This document shows positions 12,508 through 26,437 of a stretch of DNA of 64,000 bases, piece after piece. The stretch is from contig JAVSML010021681.1 of assembly GCA_038503035.1 (NCBI GenBank), positions 186,001 to 250,000 on the forward strand, given 5' to 3'. The DNA is from Crocodylus rhombifer (Eukaryota > Chordata > Crocodylia > Crocodylidae). A program made the position numbers and the translations under genes. Every line of letters starts with the position of its first letter. Within the stretch, counting starts at the first letter, position 1. The notes under the pieces were generated by a model. It searched no databases and was not told the DNA's origin. It saw only the letters and a program-made list of their open reading frames with translations.

Positions 12508-15500
12508 CTAAAATTAAAAACAATTAAAGCCGCGTTAGCTTTCCTGATGAGGACTGTTCACACCTGTAGAATATGTACCATGTGTTTTTTCTATTTCTGT
12601 AATTTGCCTTTAAGTGTACCTGAATAGAAGCTCTTTGTGTGATGATATTCCACACGCCCTATCAACCTAAATATTCAACTGCAACCTGAAAATTGAATAA
12701 ACCTACTGAAACATCATGCTTCAAAAGTTTATCAGAAGATTTGTAAACCCCATCACATTTTCATATTCTCCCTTCAAACATATATCACAATATTAACATA
12801 CTATGCCAGAGAAGTTTAAAAGATCAAACATACCATAGGCAGAATATCTTAAATATCCCCCATTATCCATTTATAAGAAAAATGGGGCTTATCAAAGCCA
12901 ATATATATCCTCCTCCAGAATGTGTTCAAATTAGATTAACGGTATCATTTGCTCCACACTATTAATCAAATCACCCAGGTGCCAATAAGCAAATTCCAGA
13001 TTTCCAGTCTTATCATTTAATTTGTCGGTTGTTTTATGGGTATATATGTCACTTCATTCTGAAAAGTAGCTTTGTGAAAATGTATCTTATACTAAATCAA
13101 ACTACAATACGTCTCCTGTCCACATATGAAATCAATGCTGAATATTTTTGCAAACAAAGTAAGTTACTTTTTTCTCCTGGTAAACAAGAAGAATCAACAT
13201 AGCTAAAAAAGTGACAGAAGAGGAAGACAACTGGATTCCACTTCTATTGTGCATCAAAAGGATTTTCTCATGTCCAGTTACAGGGCCTACAAGTTACACC
13301 TATGCCTTGAAATGAAGTCACTGGTGTGGTCACAGGCACATATTGATGCATGGAACTGCATGAGAGTAAAATTTGTAGACTGCAGTTCTGCTGGAAAAAT
13401 ATTTTACTGTAAAGTGCCTGATCTAGAACTTTTGGAAACCACACAGATCTCTACCAATCCCATTTTTAATAAGTAAACTGTATTACCAACATTTCAAGTG
13501 TGAGGCCTGTGGCATTTTTGCACGTTCCTAACATATATCATAAAGTTCTTCCAGTTGGTCAGAAAAAACACATCATGAGGGCTGTCCCCAATGAGAAGGG
13601 GAGAAAGAGAGAGGGGAAAGATATTTTGAAAATATATGGGTGATAAGAAGGCACAGCATCCAAACTTTTTCATAAAAATACATGAACACTGAGAGGGGTC
13701 CTGAATGTAACAGACAATTTTTCATCTGCAGTCTAGCAATCACATCCCCCATAGTACCACGCACCAAAACACAGTAAACAGACCAGACAAAAAACGGCAT
13801 CAATAAACATAATATGACTGTTTGCTCTTTTTTAATGTGGGAAAGCTTGTGCAGATATGTGTTACTCGATTCCTCTATAACTTGCTGCATTGTTTTAAAA
13901 AAGCAAATGTAAACAAGAAAAACAACAAAGAACATGAATCACCAAGTGAGTTCCTAAAAAAATGTTAAAGAAGAACATACATAAACTGTTTAAACTTTTG
14001 AAGGAACATTTCTATAAGGTGTAGTTTGGACCTAGCATTACAAACATAGGAATAGTGAGTTCAAAGCCAAAGGGTGCATTATATTTACAGCTATATGATT
14101 TATCCAAGGTGTGGAAGTCAAACCTCTCATTTGTGTAGCTGACTTCAAAAGTAAACTAGAAGTGTAAATCATTAATTTGAAACGTATAAGGTCACTGTTT
14201 GCCATTCCTGCATTAGTAACAATAAAACCATTGTAATTCTTTAAATATATCAGACCTACCTGAATGTAAAATGGAATTCCATCTATGACTCATAAAATGT
14301 AAATGCAGAAGTATATTTTTTTATACAAGGCAGGTTTAAACCTTTAGAGCATTTAATATACAAGGACTAATAAATGATAGCACTAAAAACTATGATTGCA
14401 TCAGCTAAATGGATTATAAATTAAATTTCCATAATGTATGCAACTGAAATACAAATGTAGACATAAATCAAGGTATTTTCTAAATACAGGTTAATTACAC
14501 AAATTCAAAAACTGTCTATTTTTATGCAAAATAATCCACTTAGCATTTTTCATATTGGTCTTAATTCTTAGCCACTTGCAACACTTGCTCCTAGAAGCCT
14601 ATCAATAACTCCATGTCAAGAAAAAATAGCAATAGGTATATTGAAGAAACTTGTATGTTATTTTTCAAGTGTCTGTCTTGTATGAGTGTTTATTGCTAGA
14701 AATTGTGCCAAAATGATTTGAAATAAAAAGGATTAATTATGGTAGAAGCCTTTTAATATAAGTAAGTGCAGCAGCAATGCAATTAATGCAAATTGTGACG
14801 CTATCATGAGAATAAATGTGAACAACATCACAGACCATTTCTGTTGGCTGCCAAATAACTTCAGTAATTTACTACATTAAGAATCAATAAAAAAAATAAT
14901 GCTTTTCAAATGCATCACTATCAATCTTTAGGTAGTTCCAAAGTGAACATTTATAACTTAATCTAAAAACTATATAAAGCATTTTGAAGCCACCTTGCTT
15001 GTACAGCTAGATACTCACTTTAATTATCACTACTTATCTTAGCCAAGCATTTCCAAATATAAAAAAAGTATTTTTGGAAATAGCCTAAGATAAACTGATG
15101 ATATCATAATTAGTATGAAAGCCAAGTTGCTGTAATGAATGTTCTCCTAATTAAGTTTTTTAAGAAAAGCACTAGAATGCTGATAAAAATTTGCAATTAA
15201 CTACACTTTGCTCGAAAATCTCAATTACAGTATTACCTCCCCCTTGGGATGAGATCTGTTGTAACCACTTTTCTGCCTGACTACAACTCTAAGCTCCCTC
15301 TGGACATTCCCTGGGGCATACAGCCCTAATGTACATAATTGATTGCGCCTGGCAGTTAAGTGTAATCTCTCTTGCTCCTATTATGAGAGGCCTGTACTAC
15401 ATCCGGTGAGCCCTTATTGTTCGTGACTTTGGGAAGCCATGGGAAGATGGCACTAGTAGCCTAGTATCACATACCCTGCCTTCTGATATCAACAGGTCCT

Positions 15501-15599
15501 TTAACTGATTTTCTTGCATAAGCTAATTTGCATTTATCTTGTAGATGTAAAGGCTGCAACACAGTGATTACAAAAAAAAAAAGGGGTGGGGGATTGGAT

Positions 15600-15935
15600 A
15601 TGGGACAGAAAGGAAGGCTGTGGAAAGGGGCGGGCTGTCATGGTGACCAAACAGCCAATTAGGACTCTCTTCCTGTCTAATCCCTGTCAGGTCAGGGTGT
15701 GGCAGTCAGCAACGTAGTTACCTGCTGCTGATTGGCCGAGGAACCCTGGCGGTCCTGCTGCTTGCTGCTGACCAGCAGGGAGCAAAAAAGGTGCCATGTT
15801 TAAAACCACAGTTTTTGCTTCCCTGACAATCAGGAGCAAGCCACAAGTGGGGCCCCTCCACCAATCAGCAATGGGGGGGTGCGGGGAATCCTGCAAGATT
15901 AAAGGAGCCGCAGCACAGCCCACATCTGCCATTAA
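15600..15935. repeat. GC-richer block with CCAAT-like motifs
   Basis: It stands out from the AT-rich intron. It contains gattggc (15730s) and ccaatcag (15860s), CCAAT motifs in both orientations, and an attaaagga box near 15900. This could be a remnant LTR or other repeat with promoter-like content. I see no direct LTR evidence (no paired copy, no primer-binding site). It could also simply be a GC-richer repeat. Confidence 0.25.
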
Positions 15936-18900
15936 TTTAGTAGGGCCCAGGTTAGAAGATTAATTGTTTATTCTCCTTCAGTCTTTTGTAATCTAAAATC
16001 ACTTTTAAAAACCCACCGAAATGATCAACTGAAACGCATCTTGGGTTGGAAGGCTCATCCAAGTGCCATCCCCAAGAAGGCAGCCAATGTTTCAAAGGCA
16101 AATAAAGGAAATGAATGAGCTTGAATTTGCTCATTTCCTTTATCGATCCTTTAACCCTTTCTGGACTAGTCATTTTCCAGCAGCTACCATTAAATAATAC
16201 TTAGCACTTTCAGAGGGTAATTTATCTTGGAAGCTGTAGAACCATTAACAAAAGCAAAAAACCATTAGCACTTTCTACCTTATTTATTTTTTGGTAATAT
16301 TTCCAAGAGTGACTTATGAACAGGATGAAATACTCTTTAACTTTCTGGCCTCATGAAAAAAATATCTAATTAAAAAATGCATTAAAATGATGCTTACCCA
16401 CATTTTCTTACCAGTACTAGGTACTTATTCCTTTTAAAACGATAAAAAATATTTCTCAGGGACATGCCCATGAAGTGAGCAAAAAAAGAGAGTCACTGCT
16501 TATAATGCAAACATGGAAAATGTGAAAACAATAGCTGTGTAATAAGCACATTATTTTGGCTACTGTAAGACAGAACTCCTAAGACTGTCTCAATAAACCT
16601 AAAGTGTGATGTTATTTCAGGACAGTCAGGCCCATTCATGTCATCTTACTCAAGGAAATACGAGTTAAATGACAACGTATTTTTTATTTAAAATAGTGTT
16701 TGAAAACATTGCTTTTTGGTCCAATATTAATGGGTCTCCTGCTTCATAAATACAAATCCAAGATTTTGAGGTTCGGTGGCTTAAATCCATAATTTAGGCA
16801 CCAAGTGGCTTGATTTTCTGAAGGATGTAAACACTGCCTTCTACTTTGAAATTAAGCCTGATCATAACTGTCAAAGCAACTCTCTGCTAACTGTTGGCAA
16901 ATGCTTATTAACATCATGAAATGGCCACTCACATGGTTTGCAGCACAACTAGCATCCTAAAGCTGTTAGGAGAAGTTCATTTTTTCAGATAAATAAAGTT
17001 ACTGAAAATTGGTATTATCTTTGATTTCTTGCCTGCTGGAAATCTTGAAGGTCAGCAAGTACAAGTTCATAAAAGCTCCAGCCATTTGGAGGTAACTGAG
17101 TGTTTCAGATGTGAGAAGCTTGCTTGTCAAATTTGCTGCAGTCAGTGTAAAAATCTGAAATTGATTAGAAGTTGTGATAAGCAGAGAATGGACTAGTGGC
17201 TGACTGATGAATCTAACTTTAGGAGTTAAGGGAAGTGGTTCTTAACTGTACACCATAACATACACTTCTAATAGAACTATTTGAACATTTCAGTTATGAC
17301 CTCGAGTCAATATCTGATTCATACATGAAGATTCATCTTGAGATAATTTTATTTAAAAAACATTTTCATCACCAAAATTTTATTTAAATATTACTAGTGG
17401 TTGCATTACCCTGGGAGTTGATAATCCTGGCACTATCATGGCGTGTTATAATGGAGAGAGGTAAATATAATTCTAACCTGCATTGTACTACTTACACTTG
17501 CAATGTTCTTTGTTTTTCTTTTTATGAATGCAATTTCTATAAATGTGGAAAAATGTCAATGAAGTCATCATTGCCAAACTCTACACTTTAGTAGTTATGC
17601 ATGAAATTTCACTGTGTTCCAATGAATCTTCTTGCTTCATGTTTAAACATATTATGACAAAATATGAAAATAAAAAATTGGATTGAAACCCAAAGCAAAG
17701 CCTTACCTTTGTTATCTGAATAATCTTTTAAAAATAATACAAAATTAACTGTCATAAATGTATTCCTAGACATACTTAGCATAATAAATCAACATTTTAT
17801 AGCAGCAAACTAGACGTTTGCAAAGGAAGTTCAAATACAATAAAGAATTTCAGTAAATATTCCCTACTTAATTGACTTAAATGGACCGAGGTGTTTCCAA
17901 CTGTGCAAAAAAGATCAGGATGCCATCACCACATACTTTAACTGTTTATTTATTCCCTGTCTTAGACCCTGATTTAGAGGCAATAAAATGCAATCAGTAC
18001 ACAAACCAGAAGCAAGAATCATCTGCTAATGGAACTTTTAATTGAGAAGTGACCAGTGACATGGAGGTAATTCTTTCCATGTAGGATTGCTTGCAAAGAC
18101 CTCTACGCACTTTATCACGGTAAACAATCACTAACATATGCATTAAAGAAAATTTAAATACATTATGACCCAATAAATATCACAATCAATCAATACACTC
18201 TTTTCCCTCCTAAAGATTTAGTGTTAAAATACTACACTTTAGTAGTCTTTTGGTGCTGGACACATATTTACAGTGTTTGAACTAAGTTTAGTAATTTTTA
18301 ATCAAAAGATAATTGGTAATGTTAAGTAAACCAGTACTCAGAAACTGTCAGGTTGAATAACCATGTTAGAAAGTAATTCACACTGTTTTAGATAAATAGG
18401 TGAACATCAGTTCCATTAGTAAATATCAGTTTCATTAATAGACTTGCATATCTTATGCTTATAAATAATTATTAGAACATTCAACTTTCTACAGTAAATT
18501 GCTGTTTTGGGGATATATCAGTTTGAATATTAAAAAAAAAAAATCAGGCAACTTAAGAAAAAAACTTATCAGAGAAAAGTGAGCCTTCTTTTTGATCAAT
18601 CGTTTTGATTGCTTATACATCTTTTTGAAGTCCTGAAAGCAGGTTCACATGGTTTTTGGTCAAATTTTAACAGGACCTTGATTTCAAACAACACGTGATT
18701 CCCTGAAACCACTGAAAAAGATTGAAATGAATATAAAAATTATGAAGTCCCTATGTTTTTAGTGTTATTAATCCTAGGAGTTAAGGATGTCTATGGCACT
18801 TGCAACATCCATGAAATAGTGTGAAACGCTCCTTAAGCCAAGCAAGAGTGGATTTTTACTAAGGGGGCAAAAATTACATATGCAGTACGAGAAACAAGGC

Positions 18901-21027
18901 AGCAAAAGATTACCAAATGTAGTAACTGATACATCATGATGCTATACCTTTAATGATATACTACCACTCTAGTTTGTCCATAGATCTTTTCAGTACAGAA
19001 AAGTATGCATAGGTACATTATTTAAAAACAATTACTTAAAGCCTTCAAGTCTGTGCATGTGTTCTGTTAATCATTTGATCCAATGCTCACTACATTCGAT
19101 GAAAAGTAAAAAGCATTTTAATTCACGTCTGAAAAGCTTAAATTAAAATTACTCACCAGGAATATTTGGTTTTACAATAAGAAACTACAGCAATTTTACT
19201 TCAAATTTTGGATTGATTGTATAAACTGAACGACCTTATATTATGCATTACTCCTATGTTATTTATAAATATTAAACTTTATGCAACTGTGTATATGCTG
19301 TGAATTTGCAAATTAAAGTGACAAAGCTTACCTTCCTTGTTATGGAAAGTCAATTTCATTAAAGTCATTAATTTACAGCTGTTACATATCTGTACTTATT
19401 ATAATCCTAAAAAGTGATTTAACATTTGATCTGATGCCTACGCTGCATCAGTAATTGTTTAATCTTATTGAAAGATTAAGCTCTGTCACTTATCTAAGAA
19501 GTGATAGTATCATTTATCTAGGCTTAATAGAACATCAGTCAGATCTGTGCAGTATAATCCACTGCCATCATATCATATCTGAAAACACTTAAGTTGTATA
19601 ATCTAAACCTGTAGAAAATAAAGTTTAAGAAAACAAAATGCATCACCATAATGCCTCTAAGAAAACACATTATCAATTATTCCAGTCCCACAGAGTCGCA
19701 ACTGCTATGACTGCACCATAGCACTTACAGTATTAAATGTCCCGGTTTACTAACATGGAAACAACACTAACCATTTTTTTTTTTTTAAATGCAGCATCTT
19801 CATCTGTATTCTGTCCTCTCTGTCATACCCCAAAATGATAATTTGCTTTTATTTTGGTTCCCAAGCACATGGACTTTCCCAATTTAAAGCAAACAAAAAA
19901 CTTTGTTCTCATTCTGTATACGGCCAAACCTGTCACCTTTCTAATAACCATAAGAAATCTGAACAAAATAAATGTAACCTGAAAAATGCACTGCATTTAA
20001 AAGCTTGTCTAACTATCTCAATTATGTAGCTGGTCCAATATAAGGCATCCATAATCATTTTCACAAATCTCCAATGTCTATCAAGGACTTTGAATTCTGC
20101 TAACCAGGAGAAGAATTGGGATAACTACATTTTAAAGCATATACACATAACAGGAAGACTGATGCAAGCCTCACTAGTTTTCACCAGTGGGATAATAATC
20201 AAAGTCAAAAAGTGGAGAAAGTAGATATGAGTACCCAAATTCCAAATTGCTAAACAGTTGTGGTTAGAAAGGCATCTACTGTCTGTAGCAGTCAAAATGT
20301 CTGTAAAAGACACTTAAAAGACTTGCACAGAATGAAGTCCCAAACTGTTGATTTGCACAGTGTTTATCCTCATATAGTTATTAAAGTTAAATGAAGACCA
20401 CTATGGAAAAAGACACAAAATGGCAAGAAAGAATGAGTACAGTGCTGAGGAGAAAAGAAGTCCTGGCTATTCCTTATTCTGCCACCGATTTACTTTGAAC
20501 TGCTTTCCTTTTCTGCCCCATTGTCTCTATTATAAATTGGGGACAATGAAAGTTACTGCATCTGTTTTACAAGGATTCTGTAAGGATTAATCAAATGTTT
20601 TAAAGACTCCACTTGCAAAAAAAACACACAAAAAACCCCTTTCAAATGCAGCAGAAATAAAGGTCTTGGGTTCTGGAAGTGCTTTTTCATTATCCCATGA
20701 AATTATATGTTTAGCTGAATTATAAAATAGTTCATCATCATTTTCGCTCCTTGGATAGTGTCTCTCCAGAGAAGTGTGGTAGTGCGCCAAAAAACAAACT
20801 GAACATTCACGTTCTAAAGAGCAAAGACAAAGTGGCTATTGTCTGGGAAAGGGAAACTGAGTCAACCCAGGCATGTCTCCCCCTCATCTTGGTAGAGTGT
20901 ATGATTATACATAGTGGCCCAACCTCATTGTTGGGGACCACACGTGAGCACATGCAAATTAGGCTGGAATAATGCTGTGCCTAAAACACTAGGTCAGCAG
21001 ATGGCACCAACAGTCCATCTGCCTTTA

Positions 21028-21430
21028 TGGCAGGAGTGTCGAATTCATGCCCCAGGCCAGATCCAGATTGTGGGACTCTCTTGCAAGCTGGATCCAGCCC
21101 AGGGTAGTTCCAGCATGGGCCAGAAGGTGCACCTATGGTACCAATGACATGGCCTGTGCTGGATCTGAAGCCACCACATCAACCACCTGGATTTAAAGCC
21201 ACATGCCCTATGCCATGGCAGTAGCTCTAGACCCAGAAAGGTGCCAGAAGTGATGTAGCCTGTGATGATAGATAAAGCACCTCTGAGAGGCCAGAGGTAT
21301 ATATCATTCCACTGCCACATTCACCAGGGCCCAAAGGGCCCACATGCTGCAGTACGCCACTCCCCCAGCCATGACTTTACAACTTCCATTGGCCCACTGT
21401 TAACTTGGAGGCCGTATGCTTGACATTCAT
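21028..21430. mobile_element. Probable hAT MITE
   Basis: The left end caggagtgtcgaattcatgc and the right end, reverse-complemented (gaatgtcaagcatacggcc), resemble each other and the caggggtgtcaaactcatg type of hAT terminus. The interior is GC-richer with repeated gctggatccag/gatctgaag phrases. No target duplication could be paired. Confidence 0.45.
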
Positions 21431-23029
21431 ACTTTACTGAATAACAACCTTCTCCTGTCAGATACTGCAGTTAGTTGTTGCTCCAGTGGTTGAAGCCTCA
21501 AAGTCCAAGTTTCAAATGCTTCTGATTATAGGAGACTGTTACGTGTGTATCATGATAGTTTTTGTTTTGTTTTTACTTAAAAGAAAATTACTTATAATAT
21601 AAAAACACTGTTAAAAGAATGCTAGCATTGCAAAGTCGGTAGATTTGGAATCTACAGTTGCTTGAACAACCTGAATTCTGTCGCCTTCATGATCACATAC
21701 AGCTCTTTCTACAGAACACCCCTGCCTCATTGAGTGTGGAGTCAATGAACAAAGAGCAGAATAAATGTTGCATGGGCAGCCATAAATCATTATGGCTGTC
21801 CTAAATTTCAAGTCCTTGACTTTGCAAACTAAGTAACTAATACATTCCATAGGTAATTACCTCAATTTAAGGAGTCTGAAAATGCATGATTTAGAAGGCA
21901 ATTTCTCAAATGTATCAAGGATAAATGCCGAAGTGGTAAAAACAGCTCTTTGAGAGAAAGCAAGGAAAACTGATTCCGGCAATACATTTAGTCACTACTG
22001 AAAGTAAAATGCATTTGGGTAACTGTATTGAACAGTTACCTGGATACAGAGAATTATGTAAATGATTAAATTTTAATGTATTTGTTTTCTGATAGCGCTG
22101 AAACTTTTTAAGTGAGAGTTTTTGGTAGCAGTACTCTTTGCATATTGGTTTGTACAAATAAGAAATTGCTGTGGATGCCTGACTACTTCCTTTGCAGTTT
22201 ATCTATTTTATTTGCAGAAAAGCTTTTAATAATGTACTACTGCTCTATATATTGGTGTGCAAAAGCATAAAATGGAAGTGTTTTTTAAAATGGATGAATG
22301 AACGTTCAATAATGTCTTTAACTTAAGTCACGACACTGACAGGTATTGAATAGTTGGGCCGTGCCTTATCTTTCTGCTTAATTCATCAACTCTCTAAACA
22401 TGCCAGTCAAAAGGTGTCTCTGCACCTGGATGGAGCTAATTATTAAATAACACTGTCAATTCATACCTTATGCAAACATGCTGCAAATACAAAAATAATC
22501 TATGCCTTCAAGACATTAAATGATATATTCTCGTTGATTTCAAAGGGTAAAAACAACCCAACTTGTTCAGATAGAGCTCTTTTTAAGAGAAGCATAACAT
22601 TATTTCTTTTTTGTGACTTCTCAGACTATTATATGGGTATTTGCATCCAATCACCAAAGAGGTGTTGAACTTCTGAAGGAACTGAACTCATTTTGCAAAC
22701 AGGCCCGCAGCTCCAAACAGGCCCACAGCAACTGGACTCTTTAAAGCCAGGAAACCAATTAACTCCCAAAGGTAGAGATAGATCTGCAATGCTTTCCAGA
22801 GTTCTTACATACTTGGATGTTGGAAGGGAGGGTGTTTGGACTCATTTCTACTCAAGAGTATGCTCTGTCTTTCAAAGATGCTCTTAGGATAGTAGCTGAT
22901 TTGTAACCTGCACATATAATTCATTTGATAAGAGAATGCACCAAACCAACAACAGAAAATGGGGATGGAAGAGCTCAAAGCAGATTATCTTGTCTCCCTG
23001 TTCCTGCTCCACCACACTGAGGCAAGGTG

Positions 23030-23115
23030 ATCTACATTTAAACCATTCCTGATGGACATTCATCTCACCTTCAGTGAGGAAGACTCCACAACCTCCCTGG
23101 GCAATTCCTGACAAC
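23030..23115 (-). mobile_element. CR1 fragment, antisense
   Basis: The plus-strand text aaaccattcctgatggacat followed by gactccacaacctccctggg is antisense CR1 3' coding sequence. The fragment is short, diverged and without an ORF. Confidence 0.6.
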
Positions 23116-23399
23116 AGAATCCCACTGTGCTATTTTATTTTCTGGAGATACTAGTAAATTAAAATCAAGCTTCATGAAAAAAGAAAGAATTTTTCCTTGA
23201 ATTATTGAAGACACTGTAATCTATTTATATTTTAAAAAACCCTTCAAAATTTACTTTCCACTGAATTTTTGCATTTTCCCCAACCAAATTTTAGTCCTTT
23301 TCATATTCTTATTCTTGCATCTTATTCTCTCACACTAGCACTTAAACACTGCAGATAATTTTTTTTCCATCAAGAAAGCCTGCTTTCGCTGAAACTTCA

Positions 23400-24370
23400 C
23401 TGAGCTTGTCTAGAGTGTCCAGGAGAGGACACAGTCGTTTACTATGTCCACTAATCCAGGGCCATAAGTATACTCCAGACCCAGAAGCTTGCCAGCAAGG
23501 CTTCTCTGCACTCATCCACAAGTACCTACTCTCTAGGCTTATCATATTTCCAGTTTCAAAGAGGACACCTGTGGGGAGGGGGGCAAGTAATATGACTGTG
23601 GGAGGTAGACAGTGATATATCCATGCCCCGTCCCTGCCCCTCACTCTCAAGACAGACACCCCAGCACTGCCATAGTACCCCACTCAACAGATCATGCTCG
23701 TCTCCCTCACTCCTAACCCACAGCCCCTCCCCCATCCCTGCTGATACCCCTCACTCCAGACCTGCAGCACCCTGGCACACTGCCTGTGCCCAATACTCCC
23801 GACCCACAATCCCCAGTCTCCCCCCACCGGTGCCTCTCACTCCCAACCTGCAGCCCCCTGCTCCCTCCAGCCCTGCAGTGTGTCCCTGCTGCCCCGCCCC
23901 TGCAACCACAAGGGTCCCAGTGCTGCTGACCTGGCCACGCAGCTCCCTGCTGCTCCCAAAGACTCCCTCGCCCTGCTGCAGCCCCAGCACCGCCAGGCAC
24001 CCACTCCCTCCTCACACACCCATCCCCTCCATGCGCCCTGGGAACACGTACATGCACAAACACAGACTCCCAGACAGCCCCTAAGCCGTGGCCCTCTAAC
24101 CCCTGCCTCCCACAAACTTACCTGCATGCAACTGCCAGGGCTGGTCCTACCACCAGATAATGCCCCTGACTCCAATTGCCCTCCCCTTGCTTTCCTCTCA
24201 GTCCCAAACAGCTTCTCCTAGGGCAAGCCAGGAAGTGCCAGGAAAAACATCAATGCTGAGTAGAGCAAAATCCAGGATGTTTTTTGATATTTTAAAAAAC
24301 CACCCAGATGGAGATGGGAAGACCTAAAAAGAGGACATGTTCGGGAAAACCAAGACACATGGAAACCCTA
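23400..24370. repeat. C-rich probable non-autonomous DNA element
   Basis: A strongly C-rich interior (23620-24200) is followed by an AT-richer right arm ending aagacacatggaaaccctac. The reverse complement (TAGGGTTTCCATGTGTC) looks like a hAT-type terminus, while the left candidate (tctagagtgtcc) matches it poorly. Proline/serine-rich ORFs across the block are compositional. The class is tentative. Confidence 0.35.
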
Positions 24371-25180
24371 CTGCTGCCAAACCCTCAGTCTCTAACAGGC
24401 CTGACAGTGACCACAAGGGACTAGCTCAGACCAGTCGCTGGCTTAACTTACTGGTTTGAAGCATGTCAGCAGAGCAGGGAGTAGATGAGGCTCAGTTCTG
24501 TTGTCCCTAGGACCAGCCACGACAGCAATACACAAGTTAAATCTTAAAACTACCTTCATGTTTAAGCACATGCTTAAGTCTTTTGTTTAGCTGGAGCTGA
24601 TGTTATGTGCTTGAACTGGCAGGTTGTGCAACTGGGTTCTCAAGTATGTGCATGCTCCACCCACCTACAACCACAGGGATGTTCCAGAAAAGGAGATACA
24701 TAGGCGAGGCAGCTACCAGTTTGTCCATTTGCCCCCACTCGCAAATCCTTGGACCTGGGACCAGGTTCTGGAGATCCCAGACCCACCTGACTGACAGTCT
24801 TCTGGATTTAGATCATGTTTGTTGACCCAGATGCAGAGTGATGTCATCATCAAGTGCTGGGATTTACCTCTTCAGCAGTGCAGGTGAGCCCAAATTCTCA
24901 TCTCACTTCAAGTATGCAATTCTCACTAATACTGATGAGAACTATGGTACATCATTAATTTATTTAGTCATAAAAACTAGTGACTGAGTATGTGGAAGTA
25001 TTATTCACAGAGTCATTAAGTATTCCCATACTCCAAGCTTACCAAAATGTTAAACATGCCAACCTACCCCTCCCCCCACAAATTCCATGTTTGTTTGGGT
25101 TTTTTTAAAGTTACCCTACTTCCTTTTTTCTGCTCCTTTTCATTTTATGTTCTTTACAACAACTTAAAAAGAAGTTTTAC

Positions 25181-25428
25181 CTTTCCAAGCATCCTTCCTA
25201 GGAAGTAATAGTGTCTAGCATAAGAGTCTCCAACAAGCATCTGTGCAGCAGGGTTTGGGTAGAGAAGCCCTTCATTAGTGGTTTTAAAAAATCCCTGGTT
25301 AGGATTAAATCCTGATTTAAGCAGTTCATTCAGAAATTCTCTGAAAATTCCACCACCATCAATGCCAGCTTCATCCAGGCCATGTGCATTAAGCAAGTGA
25401 ACACGAATTCGCTTTTTCAGATCAGGCT
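25181..25428 (-). CDS. UBE3C: UBE3C exon, HECT N-lobe start, about human residues 745-827
   Basis: At 248 bp this is the longest exon here. AG completes the split Glu codon, then 82 codons follow from PDLKKRIRVHLLNAHGLDEAG to HYYFLGRMLGK. The acceptor is cccccccag and the donor AAG|gtaaaact. It contains HECT N-lobe hallmarks: the G-x-D-E-A-G-I-D-G-G-G-x-F-x-E-F-L loop, the F-K-T-T-N-E-G-L-L-Y-P-N-P block and the F-x-G-R-M-L-G-K helix. The catalytic cysteine is not in this exon. It is the best single piece of evidence for the gene identity. Confidence 0.98.
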
Positions 25429-25924
25429 CTGGGGGGGAAAAGTGACAAGGAAAGTCATATGCAAGAAGCTGTACAACTACGTTTAGGAATATTTAAAGAT
25501 ATATGTCCACACCCATACCCACACATAAAAAACTCAAATGTCAATATTGTAGAAATATTACTGATTTGGGGATGGACATGTTACTCAGAATTGGAAAGTG
25601 ACACGTGAATTCTGAACATAGCACCCTGTCGGGTTTTTTTGGTGTTTTGGTTTTTACATGTAGAAGAGCTATTTCTAGAAGTAGTTCAGAAAGAGTAATA
25701 ATATTAACATAATTTCTGGAAACTCTTTTCCTTTAAAAACACACACTACATGCTACGAGTCTAACTACAGCTACCAGAGATAATTCTTTTTTTCTTCCAA
25801 GAAAAACGAGGTCTTTCCTTCCAATGTGGAACACACTCCCACACAAAAATAAAGCTGTCTTGAGATGCCATATTAACATTGTTTGGTCTGGTACCAATAG
25901 CTTGCACTGACTCAGACAAACCTT

Positions 25925-26115
25925 TATCACAGAATCATAGCATCACAAGGTTGTAAGAGGGTTCTCTCTCAAGGGTTATCTGGTGCAGACGCACACAAAT
26001 TTCTTGCTTAGTGGTTCCTGAGATACGAAGCATTTTTGCATATGTGGACAAGCTGTTTTGAATAACATTTTTAGAGATTTTTTGAATATATAATCTCTCT
26101 CTACCTAAACCCTGC
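25925..26115 (-). mobile_element. CR1 3' end, antisense
   Basis: It begins tcacagaatcatagcatcac (antisense of the CR1 terminal tctatgatt-type repeats), followed by aaggttgtaagagggttc, the expected neighbouring CR1 tail. It is degenerate. Confidence 0.6.
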
Positions 26116-26230
26116 ACAATTGAGAGTATAGACAGAGATAAAAATATTTCATTAAAATTTTTAACCCAGACATTTCAAAAATAGTTTTCCTAATCATATT
26201 GGTAGTCTCTACAGAGTGCATCTGTTAAGT

Positions 26231-26437
26231 CAGGGGTTCTTAAACTGTGAGTCGCAAGCAATTTAAAAGGGGGCTGCAAACTTCCCAGGGGTTACATGTG
26301 GCAGCACAGGGAAGCGGTACACGGTGGTGGAGCAGAGTGGTGGATGGCAGCAATGGCTGCTGTATGTGAGCTCCCCATCCCCCACTGCCGCCATCCAGCT
26401 CTCAGGGTCACGGTATTATAAAGTTTGAGAACACCTG
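26231..26437. mobile_element. hAT MITE, 207 bp
   Basis: Left terminus CAGGGGTTCTTAAAC; right terminus, reverse-complemented, CAGGTGTTCTCAAAC. The flanks TGTTAAGT (26223-26230) and TGTTAAAT (26438-26445) form an 8-bp duplication with one mismatch. The interior is GC-rich (gtggtggagcagagtggtgg). No coding capacity. The termini mark it as hAT. Confidence 0.83.

Larger units (their letters stand above)
12508..25180 (-). other. UBE3C intron of 12.7 kb
   Basis: This is the largest fully contained intron. From about 12.5 to 20.9 kb it is AT-rich, and I recognise no transposable element except a GC-richer block at 15.6-15.93 kb that may be a promoter-like or LTR-like repeat. From 21.0 to 24.4 kb it holds a GC-richer DNA-transposon-like segment, an antisense CR1 fragment and a C-rich block. 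No exon is evident. Candidate conserved segments are at 14745-14950, 15230-15560 and 19400-19620. Confidence 0.85.

Noticed and set aside
15687..15932. Minus-strand 81-codon ORF
   Set aside because: No similarity or splice context; it lies in a GC-richer repeat-like block.
23623..24175. Proline/serine-rich ORFs on both strands
   Set aside because: The C-rich composition produces open frames on both strands; no domain, splice context or start signal was seen.
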